IMG/VR virus record: IMGVR_UViG_3300018080_000249
Location: 1 to 48,961 of that record
DNA: 48,961 nt
Reading direction: 5' to 3' (one strand)
Source: a virus
Shown in pieces: positions 39,219 to 47,523 of the stretch. Each line of letters begins with the position of its first letter. Position 1 is the stretch's first letter. The translations under genes and the position numbers were made by a program. The notes under the pieces were generated by a model, which was given only the letters and a program-made list of their open reading frames with translations, was not told where the DNA came from and did no database searches.

Positions 39219-39899
39219 ATGCGCTGGTTAGTGTTGTTAGCACTGTGTACGGGATGTATGTTGCCGAGCATGAATCAGCAGGGTTTACAATTAGTCGTCA
39301 ACGATTTGCAGGTTGCAAAGAAAGCCAATATTCAATTAGCAAAGAGTCTAAAAGATGTTGTAACAGAACTCAATGCTGCTGCTGAACAAGAACGCCCACC
39401 TATGGTGGCAACATTCCTGAAGGATGCTGCCGAATCAGTGGCTACGGCCGCAGAATCAGTGGATGAAGCTGGCAAGACTGCCGTCACCATGCAATCTGCT
39501 ATTGGTACACCATCACTTGAAACGGTCCTCCCAAGTACCGCAGAACAGAAAGCCATGTGGCGCACTCGTTATATTGCATTAGCGAAGGTGTTTGCAAAGA
39601 TTAAGACATGGGCACAGAGCAAGCTACCCATACCCGGATCAGCCACAACTGCTGCTCCAGCACCCTGGTCGGGGACGGATATTGCCGCACTCATCACAGC
39701 CCTGACAGCAGGTGTAGGTGCTCTTGGACTCGGTGGTAAAAAAGTACATACTGTTGTTAAGGAACGCAGGGCACTTTCACTTGAAGCGGAAACTCTTGCA
39801 GAGCGATATAAGAGTAAGTGCAATGGCGATGGTGAGTTCGCTGAAGCAATGCGCGAACTTCCTATTATTACTCACGATCATAGGGAGAGGAAAGTATAA
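39219..39899 (+). CDS. Lipoprotein-like protein with membrane segment, 226 aa
   Basis: ATG 39219 after AAGGAGGCAGT. The start MRWLVLLALCTGCM resembles a short lipoprotein signal, with Cys13 in LCTGC, although -3 is Cys rather than Leu. An Ala/Glu helical region follows. About residues 150-170 (TDIAALITALTAGVGALGLGG) form a probable membrane helix, followed by a charged tail. A lipid-anchored protein with a second membrane helix, next to tail genes, could be a spanin- or holin-related protein; not proven. Confidence 0.6.
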   Translation: MRWLVLLALCTGCMLPSMNQQGLQLVVNDLQVAKKANIQLAKSLKDVVTELNAAAEQERPPMVATFLKDAAESVATAAESVDEAGKTAVTMQSAIGTPSLETVLPSTAEQKAMWRTRYIALAKVFAKIKTWAQSKLPIPGSATTAAPAPWSGTDIAALITALTAGVGALGLGGKKVHTVVKERRALSLEAETLAERYKSKCNGDGEFAEAMRELPIITHDHRERKV

Positions 39900-40720
39900 T
39901 GAGAATCAGGGAACATCACGATGGGTCGATCACAGTATCAGGAGTGAGGAGGCCACCGCCTCCTCCTCCAGGTTATGAGAAATATGAGGGTGACCCATAT
40001 CGCTTTTTCCCGATATTGGCTGATTGCGAGCACCGAACTGTTAAAATCAAAGAGTCAAGATGCTGTGGTGATAGGGAACATTCTTTCTGTACTAGGGATG
40101 GCAAGTTCATATTGCGGAGTGATTGCCAACGATGTCTTAAGGGCAGTGGTCAATCTCCTATTGATGCACCGCCCCCACTTAAGGATGCTGATCTATATCA
40201 AGCACTCTATGATGATGCAACTTTGCATTATGGCTCTGCCAAGCATAATAGGTGCCCCGGTGTCCGTTACCTACCAAAATACCTAGCCCACCTGATCTCC
40301 CCGATCATCGATCTAGGGTGTGGCACCGGGGACACCATCCGTGCGCTACAAGAAAAAGGTTTCGTGGCGCAAGGTATGGACTGGATAGACCGTGGCCTCA
40401 ATCATGAGGTTGCAGATATTACAAAGCCACAAGATCTTAGCATCTATGAGACAGCCATCTGTATCGACGTATTAGAGCATATCACTGATGACAAGTTAAT
40501 GGGACTTATCCAGAATCTTCAGCAAGTTATGCATCAAGTTGTCACAGTACACTGCGCGAGTAGCCGTGAGCGTGGCTATCCACAGGAGTTACATACGAAT
40601 ATCAAGACTCAGAAGGAGTGGGTAGAATTCCTTGTTCAGCATTTTGAAGTCGATGATGTTATCACATTAGCGCCGCATCGCTTCATGTATCTTATGAGGA
40701 GGAAGCATGAAGAGGCCTAA
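39899..40720 (+). CDS. SAM-dependent methyltransferase with Cys-rich N-terminus
   Basis: 273 residues; ATG shares a base with the preceding stop. The first 90 residues hold a Pro run (PPPPPPG) and a Cys/His cluster (CEHRTVKIKESRCCGDREHSFC, CQRC). The Rossmann methyltransferase follows: motif I IDLGCGTGDT (about 136-146), then AICIDVLEHI (about 186-195). Enzymes of this kind modify sugars, proteins or small molecules. With the next gene it forms a pair resembling surface-glycan enzymes, unusual straight after tail genes. Confidence 0.75.
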   Translation: MRIREHHDGSITVSGVRRPPPPPPGYEKYEGDPYRFFPILADCEHRTVKIKESRCCGDREHSFCTRDGKFILRSDCQRCLKGSGQSPIDAPPPLKDADLYQALYDDATLHYGSAKHNRCPGVRYLPKYLAHLISPIIDLGCGTGDTIRALQEKGFVAQGMDWIDRGLNHEVADITKPQDLSIYETAICIDVLEHITDDKLMGLIQNLQQVMHQVVTVHCASSRERGYPQELHTNIKTQKEWVEFLVQHFEVDDVITLAPHRFMYLMRRKHEEA

Positions 40721-41525
40721 ATATTTAGACTTGCCACAGAATGTTAATATTCGATGTTACTCAGATGGGTCATTTGGTATCCCGCGTCGTAATAGGGAGA
40801 TTGAAGCAGTATTAGATCGTATTGGTGAACGCATCCCGAATCAGCTTCGATGGTGGCCGAAACTCAAGGATACGAAATCTTTTGAGAAATTGAAGCATCT
40901 GGTGGAAGGTAAAACTTGTCATATCGTTGGTAAAGGTCCGAGCCTTGATAACCTTACCGAGGAGCATTTCGGTGATGGTGCCATTATCACACTGAATGAA
41001 GCAATCCATAAAGTTGAGTCGCTTGATTTACAAAATCCGATAATGGCTATTCAACAAGATGTGCCATTAGGAGCCGCAAGTTGGAGTGAGAAAGGTATGA
41101 TGCTGGTACCACCAGCAGCAGCACATATCTATCATAATCATCCTGATTTATATACTTATACATATACACAACTGTCGCTGGTGGATAGACTTAGTGTATC
41201 TGTGGCTATTGGTATCGCGGGCTATTTTAAGGCGACTGATATCAAGATGCTCTGCTTCGATGCATATACACACAAGAATCTTGAGTACGCTAAAGTAATC
41301 GGGCACCCCTCCTCGAAAGGTGGGGCGCCCGAAAGGTTCCTGAAAAATAATCTACGTATGGAGAAGCAGTTAGCCTATACGGGTCTACCGTATGTGTTTA
41401 TCACCCCAACAGCCCCTCTTCAACCATCCGCTTGTACACCAGAGCCGTCACTCGACAGTCCTCCAGAGCATCATGCTTCCGCTCATACGGGATCTTTAGA
41501 GTCGAAGCCAGATACCGAAGATTAA
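40707..41525 (+). CDS. MptE/DUF115-like Rossmann protein
   Basis: 272 residues, overlapping the methyltransferase by 14 bases after GAGGAGG. CHIVGKGPSLDNLTEEHFGDGAIITLNEAIHKV (about 70-103) is the 'GxGPSLxxL' nucleotide-binding start of the MptE-like (DUF115) family found in motility glycosylation proteins and 6-hydroxymethylpterin enzymes. The last 42 residues (ITPTAPLQPSACTPEPSLDSPPEHHASAH...) are Pro/Ser-rich and antisense to the exonuclease gene, so they are probably not a conserved part. Role may be glycan or pterin-related. Confidence 0.6.
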   Translation: MKRPKYLDLPQNVNIRCYSDGSFGIPRRNREIEAVLDRIGERIPNQLRWWPKLKDTKSFEKLKHLVEGKTCHIVGKGPSLDNLTEEHFGDGAIITLNEAIHKVESLDLQNPIMAIQQDVPLGAASWSEKGMMLVPPAAAHIYHNHPDLYTYTYTQLSLVDRLSVSVAIGIAGYFKATDIKMLCFDAYTHKNLEYAKVIGHPSSKGGAPERFLKNNLRMEKQLAYTGLPYVFITPTAPLQPSACTPEPSLDSPPEHHASAHTGSLESKPDTED

Positions 41526-42030
41526 CCTTCGGGTATGGTACCTTCTCCGCGTGCATAGCAGCCCTGTCATTTAGGTACAGGGCTGTTGGCATTGTGTCCC
41601 GATAATGGTAGTCGAACAATTCACCGTATCGATCAACACCAAGCCATGCTTTCATGAATCCAAGATCGAAACTGTAGTTCTGCCCAAGCGGAATGATTCT
41701 TTTGCGAGTACCATATTTAGTTGCAGGTAGCCTGAGTTTCTTGATCCAATCATCTAGCAGGTCTTTAGCTTTCTCTGTGTCTATACCATGTATAGCAAGT
41801 TCCGCTAGTTTCAAACCATTGATTTTAAGAGCTTCGGGGTCAGCACGCTCAGGAGAATCGGGCTTAAGATTTAGATAGAAGGGGATTACGTCCTGACGTG
41901 GCTCGAGATTAGAATCAAGTGGCAAGATACAGACCTGTACCATATCATGCCAACCGGCCTCAAGGCCAGTAGTCTCTGTGTCAATAACACAAACCTGATT
42001 ACCGTTCCAATGCTGCATTGAGTTCGCCAT
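41401..42030 (-). CDS. DnaQ-like 3'-5' exonuclease
   Basis: ATG 42030 follows AAAGGATATATC on the minus strand, giving 209 residues. All three Exo motifs are visible: CVIDTETTGLE (Asp and Glu of Exo I), NYSFDLGFMK (Exo II Asp) and HDALEDCR (His and Asp of Exo III). It is of the DEDDh group, like polymerase III epsilon and phage proofreading exonucleases. It overlaps the DUF1937-like gene upstream and converges with the plus-strand block. Confidence 0.88.
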   Translation of the reverse strand: MANSMQHWNGNQVCVIDTETTGLEAGWHDMVQVCILPLDSNLEPRQDVIPFYLNLKPDSPERADPEALKINGLKLAELAIHGIDTEKAKDLLDDWIKKLRLPATKYGTRKRIIPLGQNYSFDLGFMKAWLGVDRYGELFDYHYRDTMPTALYLNDRAAMHAEKVPYPKVNLRYLASTLKIPYERKHDALEDCRVTALVYKRMVEEGLLG

Positions 42031-42403
42031 GATATATCCTTTCGACGCCCGATACTTTGTACTCTTCCCCAAGTTTCACAAGGTACATTTCCTGTCCAAA
42101 AGCTCTAGCTATTTTGAATTCCCGTTTGATCCCCTCGCTTTTCGTCCAACCCGGTAGTGGGACCACAATGAAATGGTCACAACGGCTAATGATATTTTTG
42201 TCAAACTCACTCCAGAATTCGAAATCACCGGGCAGGGAGCAAGATGACATAGACATAGGATGACACATGCTGATCGGGCATATGAAGTGGTGGCCTCTTT
42301 GCATTAATTGGGCACCAATATATGCTACAGCTTTGAAACGTGCTTCACGCATGACTTTTGATTCATGCATATATGGCGAAGCTAAGTATCCGAGTCCTCG
42401 CAT
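41999..42403 (-). CDS. DUF1937-like protein (nucleoside deoxyribosyltransferase fold)
   Basis: 134 residues. GLGYLASPYMHESKVMREARFKAVAYIGAQLMQRGHHFICPISMCHPM and CDHFIVVPLPGWTKSEGIKREFKIARAFGQ match DUF1937 ('YLASPYs......R......A..l...G....SPI...H' and 'C....v..l.GW..S.G...E...A...g'). The fold is that of nucleoside 2-deoxyribosyltransferases, which points to nucleotide metabolism or DNA modification. Its ATG lies in the end of the small upstream gene, after GAAGAAGGAG. Confidence 0.78.
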   Translation of the reverse strand: MRGLGYLASPYMHESKVMREARFKAVAYIGAQLMQRGHHFICPISMCHPMSMSSCSLPGDFEFWSEFDKNIISRCDHFIVVPLPGWTKSEGIKREFKIARAFGQEMYLVKLGEEYKVSGVERIYHGELNAALER

Positions 42404-42561
42404 TCTTCTTCTCCTTCTTCTTGAGCATCCAAGAAAAGTTGCAACTTCTGCATTTCCAATACCTGAATCACTTCACCATATGATATTTCAAACTCATCTT
42501 TTGCATAATTGATCATCTTCTGTAGTTGATCAAATAGAAATTTTCTGCCATTCTTGCTCAT
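42382..42561 (-). CDS. Small acidic protein, 59 aa
   Basis: ATG 42561 overlaps the methyltransferase stop (ATGA on the minus strand), and the frame ends at TAG 42382, inside the start of the DUF1937-like gene. The protein is helical and acidic: GRKFLFDQLQKMINYAKDEFEISYGEVIQVLEMQKLQLFLDAQEEGEEEC. Both end overlaps and a clean alpha-helical composition support it. It may be a small regulator or partner. No family recognised. Confidence 0.6.
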   Translation of the reverse strand: MSKNGRKFLFDQLQKMINYAKDEFEISYGEVIQVLEMQKLQLFLDAQEEGEEECEDSDT

Positions 42562-43421
42562 TGAGATTCCTTAATCCAGAGAACCTCTGCGGCCCTCTCG
42601 CGTTTTGTGACAGGCACAAGATGCTCCTTTCGATTCCCTTTAATATCGCCAGCGGGTGTTAGGGAGACGTGTGATTCCCATTCATGGCGTGAATCCCAAG
42701 GCTGATTCTCATAGAGCGGATTTGAATAGCCACTGATTGCTACAAATGCCTTCATATTAAAGATAGTGACAAGCAACTCACGGTGGTCGTCATGTGTCAT
42801 AGTGTGTGAATAAGCACCTTCATGTACGGCAAGATATGGAGGATCAAGATAGAAGACCGCTTCTTCATTATCATAATCATGGATACATCGTCGCCAGTCT
42901 TGATTTTCGACTTGTATAGTTCTGAACCTGTTATGTATAGTGTGGAAATACTTGAGTTTGTTATGTATCTTACCTGCAAGCGCAGAGCTTGTGGTAGCCC
43001 GGCCAAAATGCCTACCCAAACACGCAAATGAATAGTAGGTCATATAATACCAGAGAGCCGCACGCTCAACATCATCAGCGCAATTCTTCCAAGTCTGTTT
43101 GGCGTAGAGCCACTCCTCACGAGCATGAACCGTGAGTTCCAGCCTCTCACACAATGATTTCAATTTCACAGGATCACGAATCACGCGATAGAAGGCCACG
43201 ACACCCGCATACCGATCATTGAAAACCTCAACGGGAGAGGGTCTCCGAGCCAAAATCACCGCACCAGAGCCACCGAAGGGCTCTACATATATATTTCTGT
43301 ACGGAAGGAGCGGCAAGATGTGCCTAACACTACGCGACTTGCCGCCGGGATACCCGAACGGAGCGCGGAGTATTGGTGCATCGTCCTCAAGACCATCCAT
43401 GAGGTCGTCAAGCAGACTCAT
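42558..43421 (-). CDS. dam: Dam-type (D12) N6-adenine DNA methyltransferase
   Basis: 287 residues. FGYPGGKSRSVRHILPLLP (about 22-41) and VEPFGGSGAVI (about 46-56) form the SAM-binding motif of the D12 class, and YLDPPYLAV (DPPY near 191) is the catalytic motif. HTMTHDDHRELL follows as in Dam enzymes. It transfers a methyl group to adenine, probably in a short palindrome, and may protect the phage from host restriction. Its start lies within the DUF5664-like gene upstream. It is the best recognised member of this minus-strand set. Confidence 0.92.
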   Translation of the reverse strand: MSLLDDLMDGLEDDAPILRAPFGYPGGKSRSVRHILPLLPYRNIYVEPFGGSGAVILARRPSPVEVFNDRYAGVVAFYRVIRDPVKLKSLCERLELTVHAREEWLYAKQTWKNCADDVERAALWYYMTYYSFACLGRHFGRATTSSALAGKIHNKLKYFHTIHNRFRTIQVENQDWRRCIHDYDNEEAVFYLDPPYLAVHEGAYSHTMTHDDHRELLVTIFNMKAFVAISGYSNPLYENQPWDSRHEWESHVSLTPAGDIKGNRKEHLVPVTKRERAAEVLWIKESQ

Positions 43422-43929
43422 CGTGCAGTTTCCTTGCTAATACAAAAGCCTCGGCGATAGCTTCATCACGATTCTTGTATGTGCGCTTCGGGAGATCATT
43501 CTCACCGATACCTGCTTCTTGGAACTCTGTCAAGAAGGCAGCATTACAGTTTAAATGCCACTGGTGCGGGAGTCCTGATTCTGAATCATTTTCCTGACCC
43601 ATGAGTATTGCGATTAAATGTCGAAGTAATGCACCATAGTAGCGTGACCATTTCGGGCACTTAGCCCAATTGTGATCATCATACTTGATGGCTCCGTATG
43701 TAAGAACCGCACCCGTGGATGTTAGAAATGAAGGCGGTATCAGTTCTAAGCGTATTTTCTCTTGGTCGTGCTTCACGAAATCTTTTCTAACTTCTTCAAG
43801 CATTGGCATCGGTTTCTGATTAAGTGCTTCAAAGCACTCTAAACAAATACTTTCACCCAGACAATAAGGTGAAGCTACCATTTCTGTATGATTAGGAAAT
43901 TCTCTACGACAAGCGTGACAGAATTCCAT
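43408..43929 (-). CDS. DUF5664-like dATP/dGTP diphosphohydrolase domain protein with zinc finger
   Basis: 173 residues. An N-terminal CHAC...C/CLEC zinc ribbon (residues 4-33) precedes DQEKIRLELIPPSFLTSTGAVLTYGAIKYDDHNWAKCPKWSRYYGALLRHLIAILMGQENDSESGLPHQWHLNCNAAFL. That segment matches the DUF5664/dGTP-diphosphohydrolase pattern: 'D..K.RL.LiP......a.vLt.Ga.KY..hNW.kG..ws.y..AllRHl.a...Ge..D.eSGl.H..h..cn..fl'. Such proteins belong to the all-alpha NTP pyrophosphatase group and would adjust the phage dNTP pool. No PurZ or other Z-genome genes are in the window. Confidence 0.75.
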   Translation of the reverse strand: MEFCHACRREFPNHTEMVASPYCLGESICLECFEALNQKPMPMLEEVRKDFVKHDQEKIRLELIPPSFLTSTGAVLTYGAIKYDDHNWAKCPKWSRYYGALLRHLIAILMGQENDSESGLPHQWHLNCNAAFLTEFQEAGIGENDLPKRTYKNRDEAIAEAFVLARKLHDESA

Positions 43930-43931
43930 GA

Positions 43932-44099
43932 TTAACCTCGCTGACTTATATTAATAGCACTTGCCTGACGCTGCGCCGCGCGTTCAGAATCATGCCCACC
44001 ACCGTCTATTGGCGTACCTTCCTTATTACGTACTAAAGAGCCATCATCGCACTCAACAACACGCCACTTGTCTCCACGCTTCCTTGCACATGCTGGCAT
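43932..44099 (-). CDS. Small basic protein, 55 aa
   Basis: ATG 44099 follows GGGAGGCTA and shares a base with the previous stop (TAATG). MPACARKRGDKWRVVECDDGSLVRNKEGTPIDGGGHDSERAAQRQASAIN is a short phage pattern ('kW.vve...g.....k..G..vdGgGh.s...A..Q..AiN') seen also near nucleases. It is probably a single beta-alpha unit. Function unknown. Confidence 0.65.
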   Translation of the reverse strand: MPACARKRGDKWRVVECDDGSLVRNKEGTPIDGGGHDSERAAQRQASAINISQRG

Positions 44100-44254
44100 T
44101 AGCCTCCCACCTTTCTTACGATTGGTAACAAATCTGAAATCATTTTCCAAATTTTCTTGCAATAGGGGCATCGTGTATTCTTTGGGATATATTGGAAAGG
44201 TTCAATATCAACTTGGAATATTTTACCACAATAATTGCATTGTAGATTTACCAT
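44099..44254 (-). CDS. Zinc-ribbon peptide, 51 aa
   Basis: ATG 44254 follows GAGAGGCTAAT. The product carries CNYC and CPYC pairs (LQCNYCGKIF, residues 6-9; TRCPYCKKIW, residues 29-32) 20 residues apart, a minimal zinc ribbon, and a short basic helix at the end. Its stop overlaps the next ATG. The size and motifs fit a small nucleic-acid or polymerase-binding phage peptide. Confidence 0.65.
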   Translation of the reverse strand: MVNLQCNYCGKIFQVDIEPFQYIPKNTRCPYCKKIWKMISDLLPIVRKVGG

Positions 44255-44255
44255 A

Positions 44256-44450
44256 TTAGCCTCTCACCTTTCCTACTGCCCATACACCGGCGGATTCTTC
44301 GACTTCTAGATTCTTGATGTGTTCAACATTCACACCTATGAACCTATTATCAGGTAGCGTGACATGCTGCCCGAGACTATGCTCGAAAGCATACATAAGC
44401 AGGCGTCTCTCTTTATCGGAGAGAGAGCCAAGTGTCTCTTTAATCGTCAT
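44256..44450 (-). CDS. Small hypothetical protein, 64 aa
   Basis: ATG 44450 with GGAGGAG just upstream, overlapping the primase-helicase end by 11 bases. TIKETLGSLSDKERRLLMYAFEHSLGQHVTLPDNRFIGVNVEHIKNLEVEESAGVWAVGKVRG suggests two helices and a small sheet. No family recognised. Next to the zinc-ribbon peptide in a compact cluster. Confidence 0.55.
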   Translation of the reverse strand: MTIKETLGSLSDKERRLLMYAFEHSLGQHVTLPDNRFIGVNVEHIKNLEVEESAGVWAVGKVRG

Positions 44451-47145
44451 GACTCTCCTCCAAATACCCATCTAGATGAATCAATTTTGGTCGTTCCTCT
44501 GGTTCGTCACTAAGCCATGTTATGTTACCAATATAGAACTGCCCCGTCTGCCGTATCCGGCCCTTAACACAGTAGCTTGGTAGGCTCTTGCCCATCCGTT
44601 GCTTAGTCCAACGACGCCTCTCTGTGGGTGGGAGCCATTCTTGGAACTTCTCATACAAGTCACCCAACTTAATCATATGGCCTGCTGCCGGCTTGCACTG
44701 TTCAGACAAGAAATATTCGAAATCATTTTGGTTCATCTCTTGCGCCATGGTCTTATCTTCTGTCAACAGTGCAGGAACACTGAGTCGGTCGTTTGATTCT
44801 GGAAGCTCAAGCTGTAGGACTTCCGCGATGAAGTCTGGTGCCTCCTTCTCCAGCAAGGGGATTATCTTCTTCTTCGGAATCAAGTCAATTGGGTCAATCG
44901 CGGGTACAAGACACATGGTAATACGTGTATCACCTGGGAATATTGGGCATGCTTGATGATCATTAGCACAGTGTACCCAATGGCTTGTGTTAGGAATATG
45001 GTAAGGTGTCTTGCCTTTTGGATGTATGAGAAGCTCACGGCTTGTCACCCAATCCTTGATTCTGTTATAGGCAGGTGTTTGTGAGCCGCGAGAAAATCGT
45101 AGATCAGTCTCCTCAACAACGCAGACGATTGCCCCCTCCAACTCAGCGTTAAAGCCTGATTGTGATACAAGCGCCGCATCTGCTCTCTTGTAGCCAGTCG
45201 TAAACAATAAGGACAATGCTTCGTGAAAAATGCTCTTACCACTATTCTGTGGTCCAAAGAAGAATAGATATGGGAGCGGTTCTGTTGGGTCTTGCAACAG
45301 TGCCGCTATCCAACACTTAAGATACTCTGCTCCATTAAGGATTCCATTAGCCCTGCACCAAGGGTCAGTCTTGACAGCATCAGTCAGACCCTCGCCGCAA
45401 TGCTCTAGTATTTTAATCCAAGTAGGGTACTTGAGTGCCTCCGTATCCTTTGTAGGGAGATAGCGAAGTTGCGCCGCATTACGATTCCATTCGCGATCGC
45501 CGGGGTATTCTGGCTGGAACGGTTTATTTACAACTCTCCAGCACTTGAAGACCGATGCCCCGAGAATAATATTAGTATCCTTAGGATTGATGCCGAGACT
45601 TCCTAAAGCAACTCTAACATGGGACAGTGGCTCATTGCGCCATGTACCATCGCTCTTAATCATCCAGCCATAATCTTCATGTGACGAAGTGACAAGGTGA
45701 CGCACTAAGTCATCATAGTTCCCAACTTCCGGTTCCATGGGTGCGGCCACATTGCTATTGTAAATTCGTGTCCAAGGCTTGTTACTCTTGGAAAGCCAAC
45801 CGTTCATCTCGTCAGCAGTATCATTGGGTCCACGCTCTACTTCCACAATAAGGCGACCATCTTTATGCTGCTTGAGTTTTGTTTCCCGCCCCATGAGTGG
45901 AGGTGCAACATTAATGGTAACACCCAAGGCGCGAGCGGCTTGTATTGCTACTTCTGCTTCACGGAATATGAATCCACCTTTGGGGTCTTCGACACCGCCG
46001 TAAGCCCGACTAGCAGTAGCCAGATCAGGCTCGCGATTAAGATAAGTGCAAGTCCAGCCCGAACCATCTTGAGTCCAGCAGGGAGCCTCTTGGATTCCAG
46101 GCGTATAACGCCGTATAGCCCAAGCACCGCGCCGAAGAGGGAAAGCAAAACAATTGTGGTCAACACCTTTTTCCGTTCCTTTCGATACGGTGTCAAAAAT
46201 TCCAATAAGTCCCAATTCCTCATGTGCATCCTTAAGATGCGAGGTATGAGTCACAAGCATCCTATGATCTTGTTCCCACCACCACATTGCATCTTGATCT
46301 TTAAGGAACTGAATCAGTTTCTTGTGGTCTTCATCTAGTGGTACATGAGGACGTTGTCCCGTAAGTTCCTCGAATAGATCACCCTTGCCAGTATCATCAA
46401 TAACCTGTGGCAAGTTCTTGCGCCTTGTACCTTTAATAACTTTGACATGATCTTTCCAATTAGGCGGGATATCATGGAGAAGACCACCTTGCTTGATAAG
46501 GGTAAGACCATCTGTACCTAGCATCTTGCGGTGCCAAACCCACATATTTCCGCCACAAGCATCAACTTTGCTTTGGAAATCAAAGCCCGTGAGTGCAGAC
46601 ATCTTACCCAAAATTGCGCGTGCAAGTGCCGCATGTTCATTATGATTAGCGGTTGGAACATCAGGTAATTGCACATATATGTGTAAACCCTGGCCTGATG
46701 TACTTTTGCGTATTGTCACCCATTCAATGTCATAAGCTGCCTCTTTGACAGCCTCAAGTTCCTCATTACTCAGCTTGGAGGTGTGCTTATCAGAATGCCC
46801 TGTAATTGCATCGAAATCAAAAGCCACCCACTTGGAAGCACGAGACTTCCAATCCCAACCCGTCATACCGATAGCTTCAACATGCTCAGCTAAATCGAAC
46901 TTGATTTCGCGATCTTCAAATTCGGGTTCAGTATTAGCTTTGTAAGGGATGCGGAAGGACTTCCATGTCGTTAAATCATCACTCCACCCATGCCACTTGC
47001 GTCCCTTATAATCACCGCCGACGCGCTCACCACCATCTTGAGCCACGTTGACTTGACACTCCATGCTTAAATCATAAAGATTTGCCAAATCATCGTGTGT
47101 CGAGGCAATAAGGAATCGTTTGATTGCTTCTGATTTTAATGGCAT
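44440..47145 (-). CDS. Bifunctional primase-helicase (AEP-like primase + D5/SF3 helicase)
   Basis: 901 residues, starting at ATG 47145 after GGAGCGG. Residues about 100-210 contain SKWVAFDFDAITGHS and STSGQGLHIYVQLPDV, the metal- and nucleotide-binding motifs of archaeo-eukaryotic-type primases. The C-terminal part is a D5-like superfamily 3 helicase: Walker A GPQNSGKS (about residue 630-637), Walker B IVCVVEETD (about 675-683), and SRELLIHPKGKTP. Together they prime and unwind DNA at a phage origin. Gene start faces the ParB-like gene across 430 bases of regulatory DNA. Confidence 0.85.
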   Translation of the reverse strand: MPLKSEAIKRFLIASTHDDLANLYDLSMECQVNVAQDGGERVGGDYKGRKWHGWSDDLTTWKSFRIPYKANTEPEFEDREIKFDLAEHVEAIGMTGWDWKSRASKWVAFDFDAITGHSDKHTSKLSNEELEAVKEAAYDIEWVTIRKSTSGQGLHIYVQLPDVPTANHNEHAALARAILGKMSALTGFDFQSKVDACGGNMWVWHRKMLGTDGLTLIKQGGLLHDIPPNWKDHVKVIKGTRRKNLPQVIDDTGKGDLFEELTGQRPHVPLDEDHKKLIQFLKDQDAMWWWEQDHRMLVTHTSHLKDAHEELGLIGIFDTVSKGTEKGVDHNCFAFPLRRGAWAIRRYTPGIQEAPCWTQDGSGWTCTYLNREPDLATASRAYGGVEDPKGGFIFREAEVAIQAARALGVTINVAPPLMGRETKLKQHKDGRLIVEVERGPNDTADEMNGWLSKSNKPWTRIYNSNVAAPMEPEVGNYDDLVRHLVTSSHEDYGWMIKSDGTWRNEPLSHVRVALGSLGINPKDTNIILGASVFKCWRVVNKPFQPEYPGDREWNRNAAQLRYLPTKDTEALKYPTWIKILEHCGEGLTDAVKTDPWCRANGILNGAEYLKCWIAALLQDPTEPLPYLFFFGPQNSGKSIFHEALSLLFTTGYKRADAALVSQSGFNAELEGAIVCVVEETDLRFSRGSQTPAYNRIKDWVTSRELLIHPKGKTPYHIPNTSHWVHCANDHQACPIFPGDTRITMCLVPAIDPIDLIPKKKIIPLLEKEAPDFIAEVLQLELPESNDRLSVPALLTEDKTMAQEMNQNDFEYFLSEQCKPAAGHMIKLGDLYEKFQEWLPPTERRRWTKQRMGKSLPSYCVKGRIRQTGQFYIGNITWLSDEPEERPKLIHLDGYLEESHDD

Positions 47146-47424
47146 TCCCGCTCCAAATGGATTAGATTCTAAATAACATTACCGGAATCAAATCATTACA
47201 AATAGACTGCCTAATGTCTATATCGGACAATGACAGAAAAAGTTAAATGAAAAATGTAAGTCCTTGGTAGTCAATAATTTACAACCTACTAACATACAGT
47301 CTGTAATTAGTATATAATGTTAGTCGTTAGTATACTTGCATTTATAGCAGCCAATTTTCAAGACGTTAGTACGTAGCGCAATGCTCCTTAAAAGGGCGCA
47401 TGTTCAAATTTTTTTTATTTTCAC

Positions 47425-47452
47425 TTGACTTTTTCCCGGTTTGGCCGATAAT
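47425..47452 (+). promoter_or_regulatory. Sigma70-type promoter of the second ParB-like gene
   Basis: TTGACT (47425-47430), 16-base spacer, GATAAT (47447-47452), preceded by a T-rich tract. It lies 120 bases upstream of the start codon, leaving a long leader. Confidence 0.65.
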
Positions 47453-47497
47453 GCTCCTATGGGGAATAATTCAACAGGAAGGAGGCTAGAGCTTAAT

Positions 47498-47523
47498 AGG
47501 AATCAAATCCAGATTTGATTCCT
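47498..47523 (+). promoter_or_regulatory. Perfect inverted repeat in the ParB-like leader
   Basis: AGGAATCAAAT (47498-47508) and ATTTGATTCCT (47513-47523) are exact 11-bp arms around CCAG, followed by ATTTTTG. As RNA it could be an attenuator; as DNA an operator for a dimer. The half-site GGAATCAAA is found again at the ribosome site (47563) and at 47184 near the primase start, which favours a protein-binding site. Confidence 0.7.
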
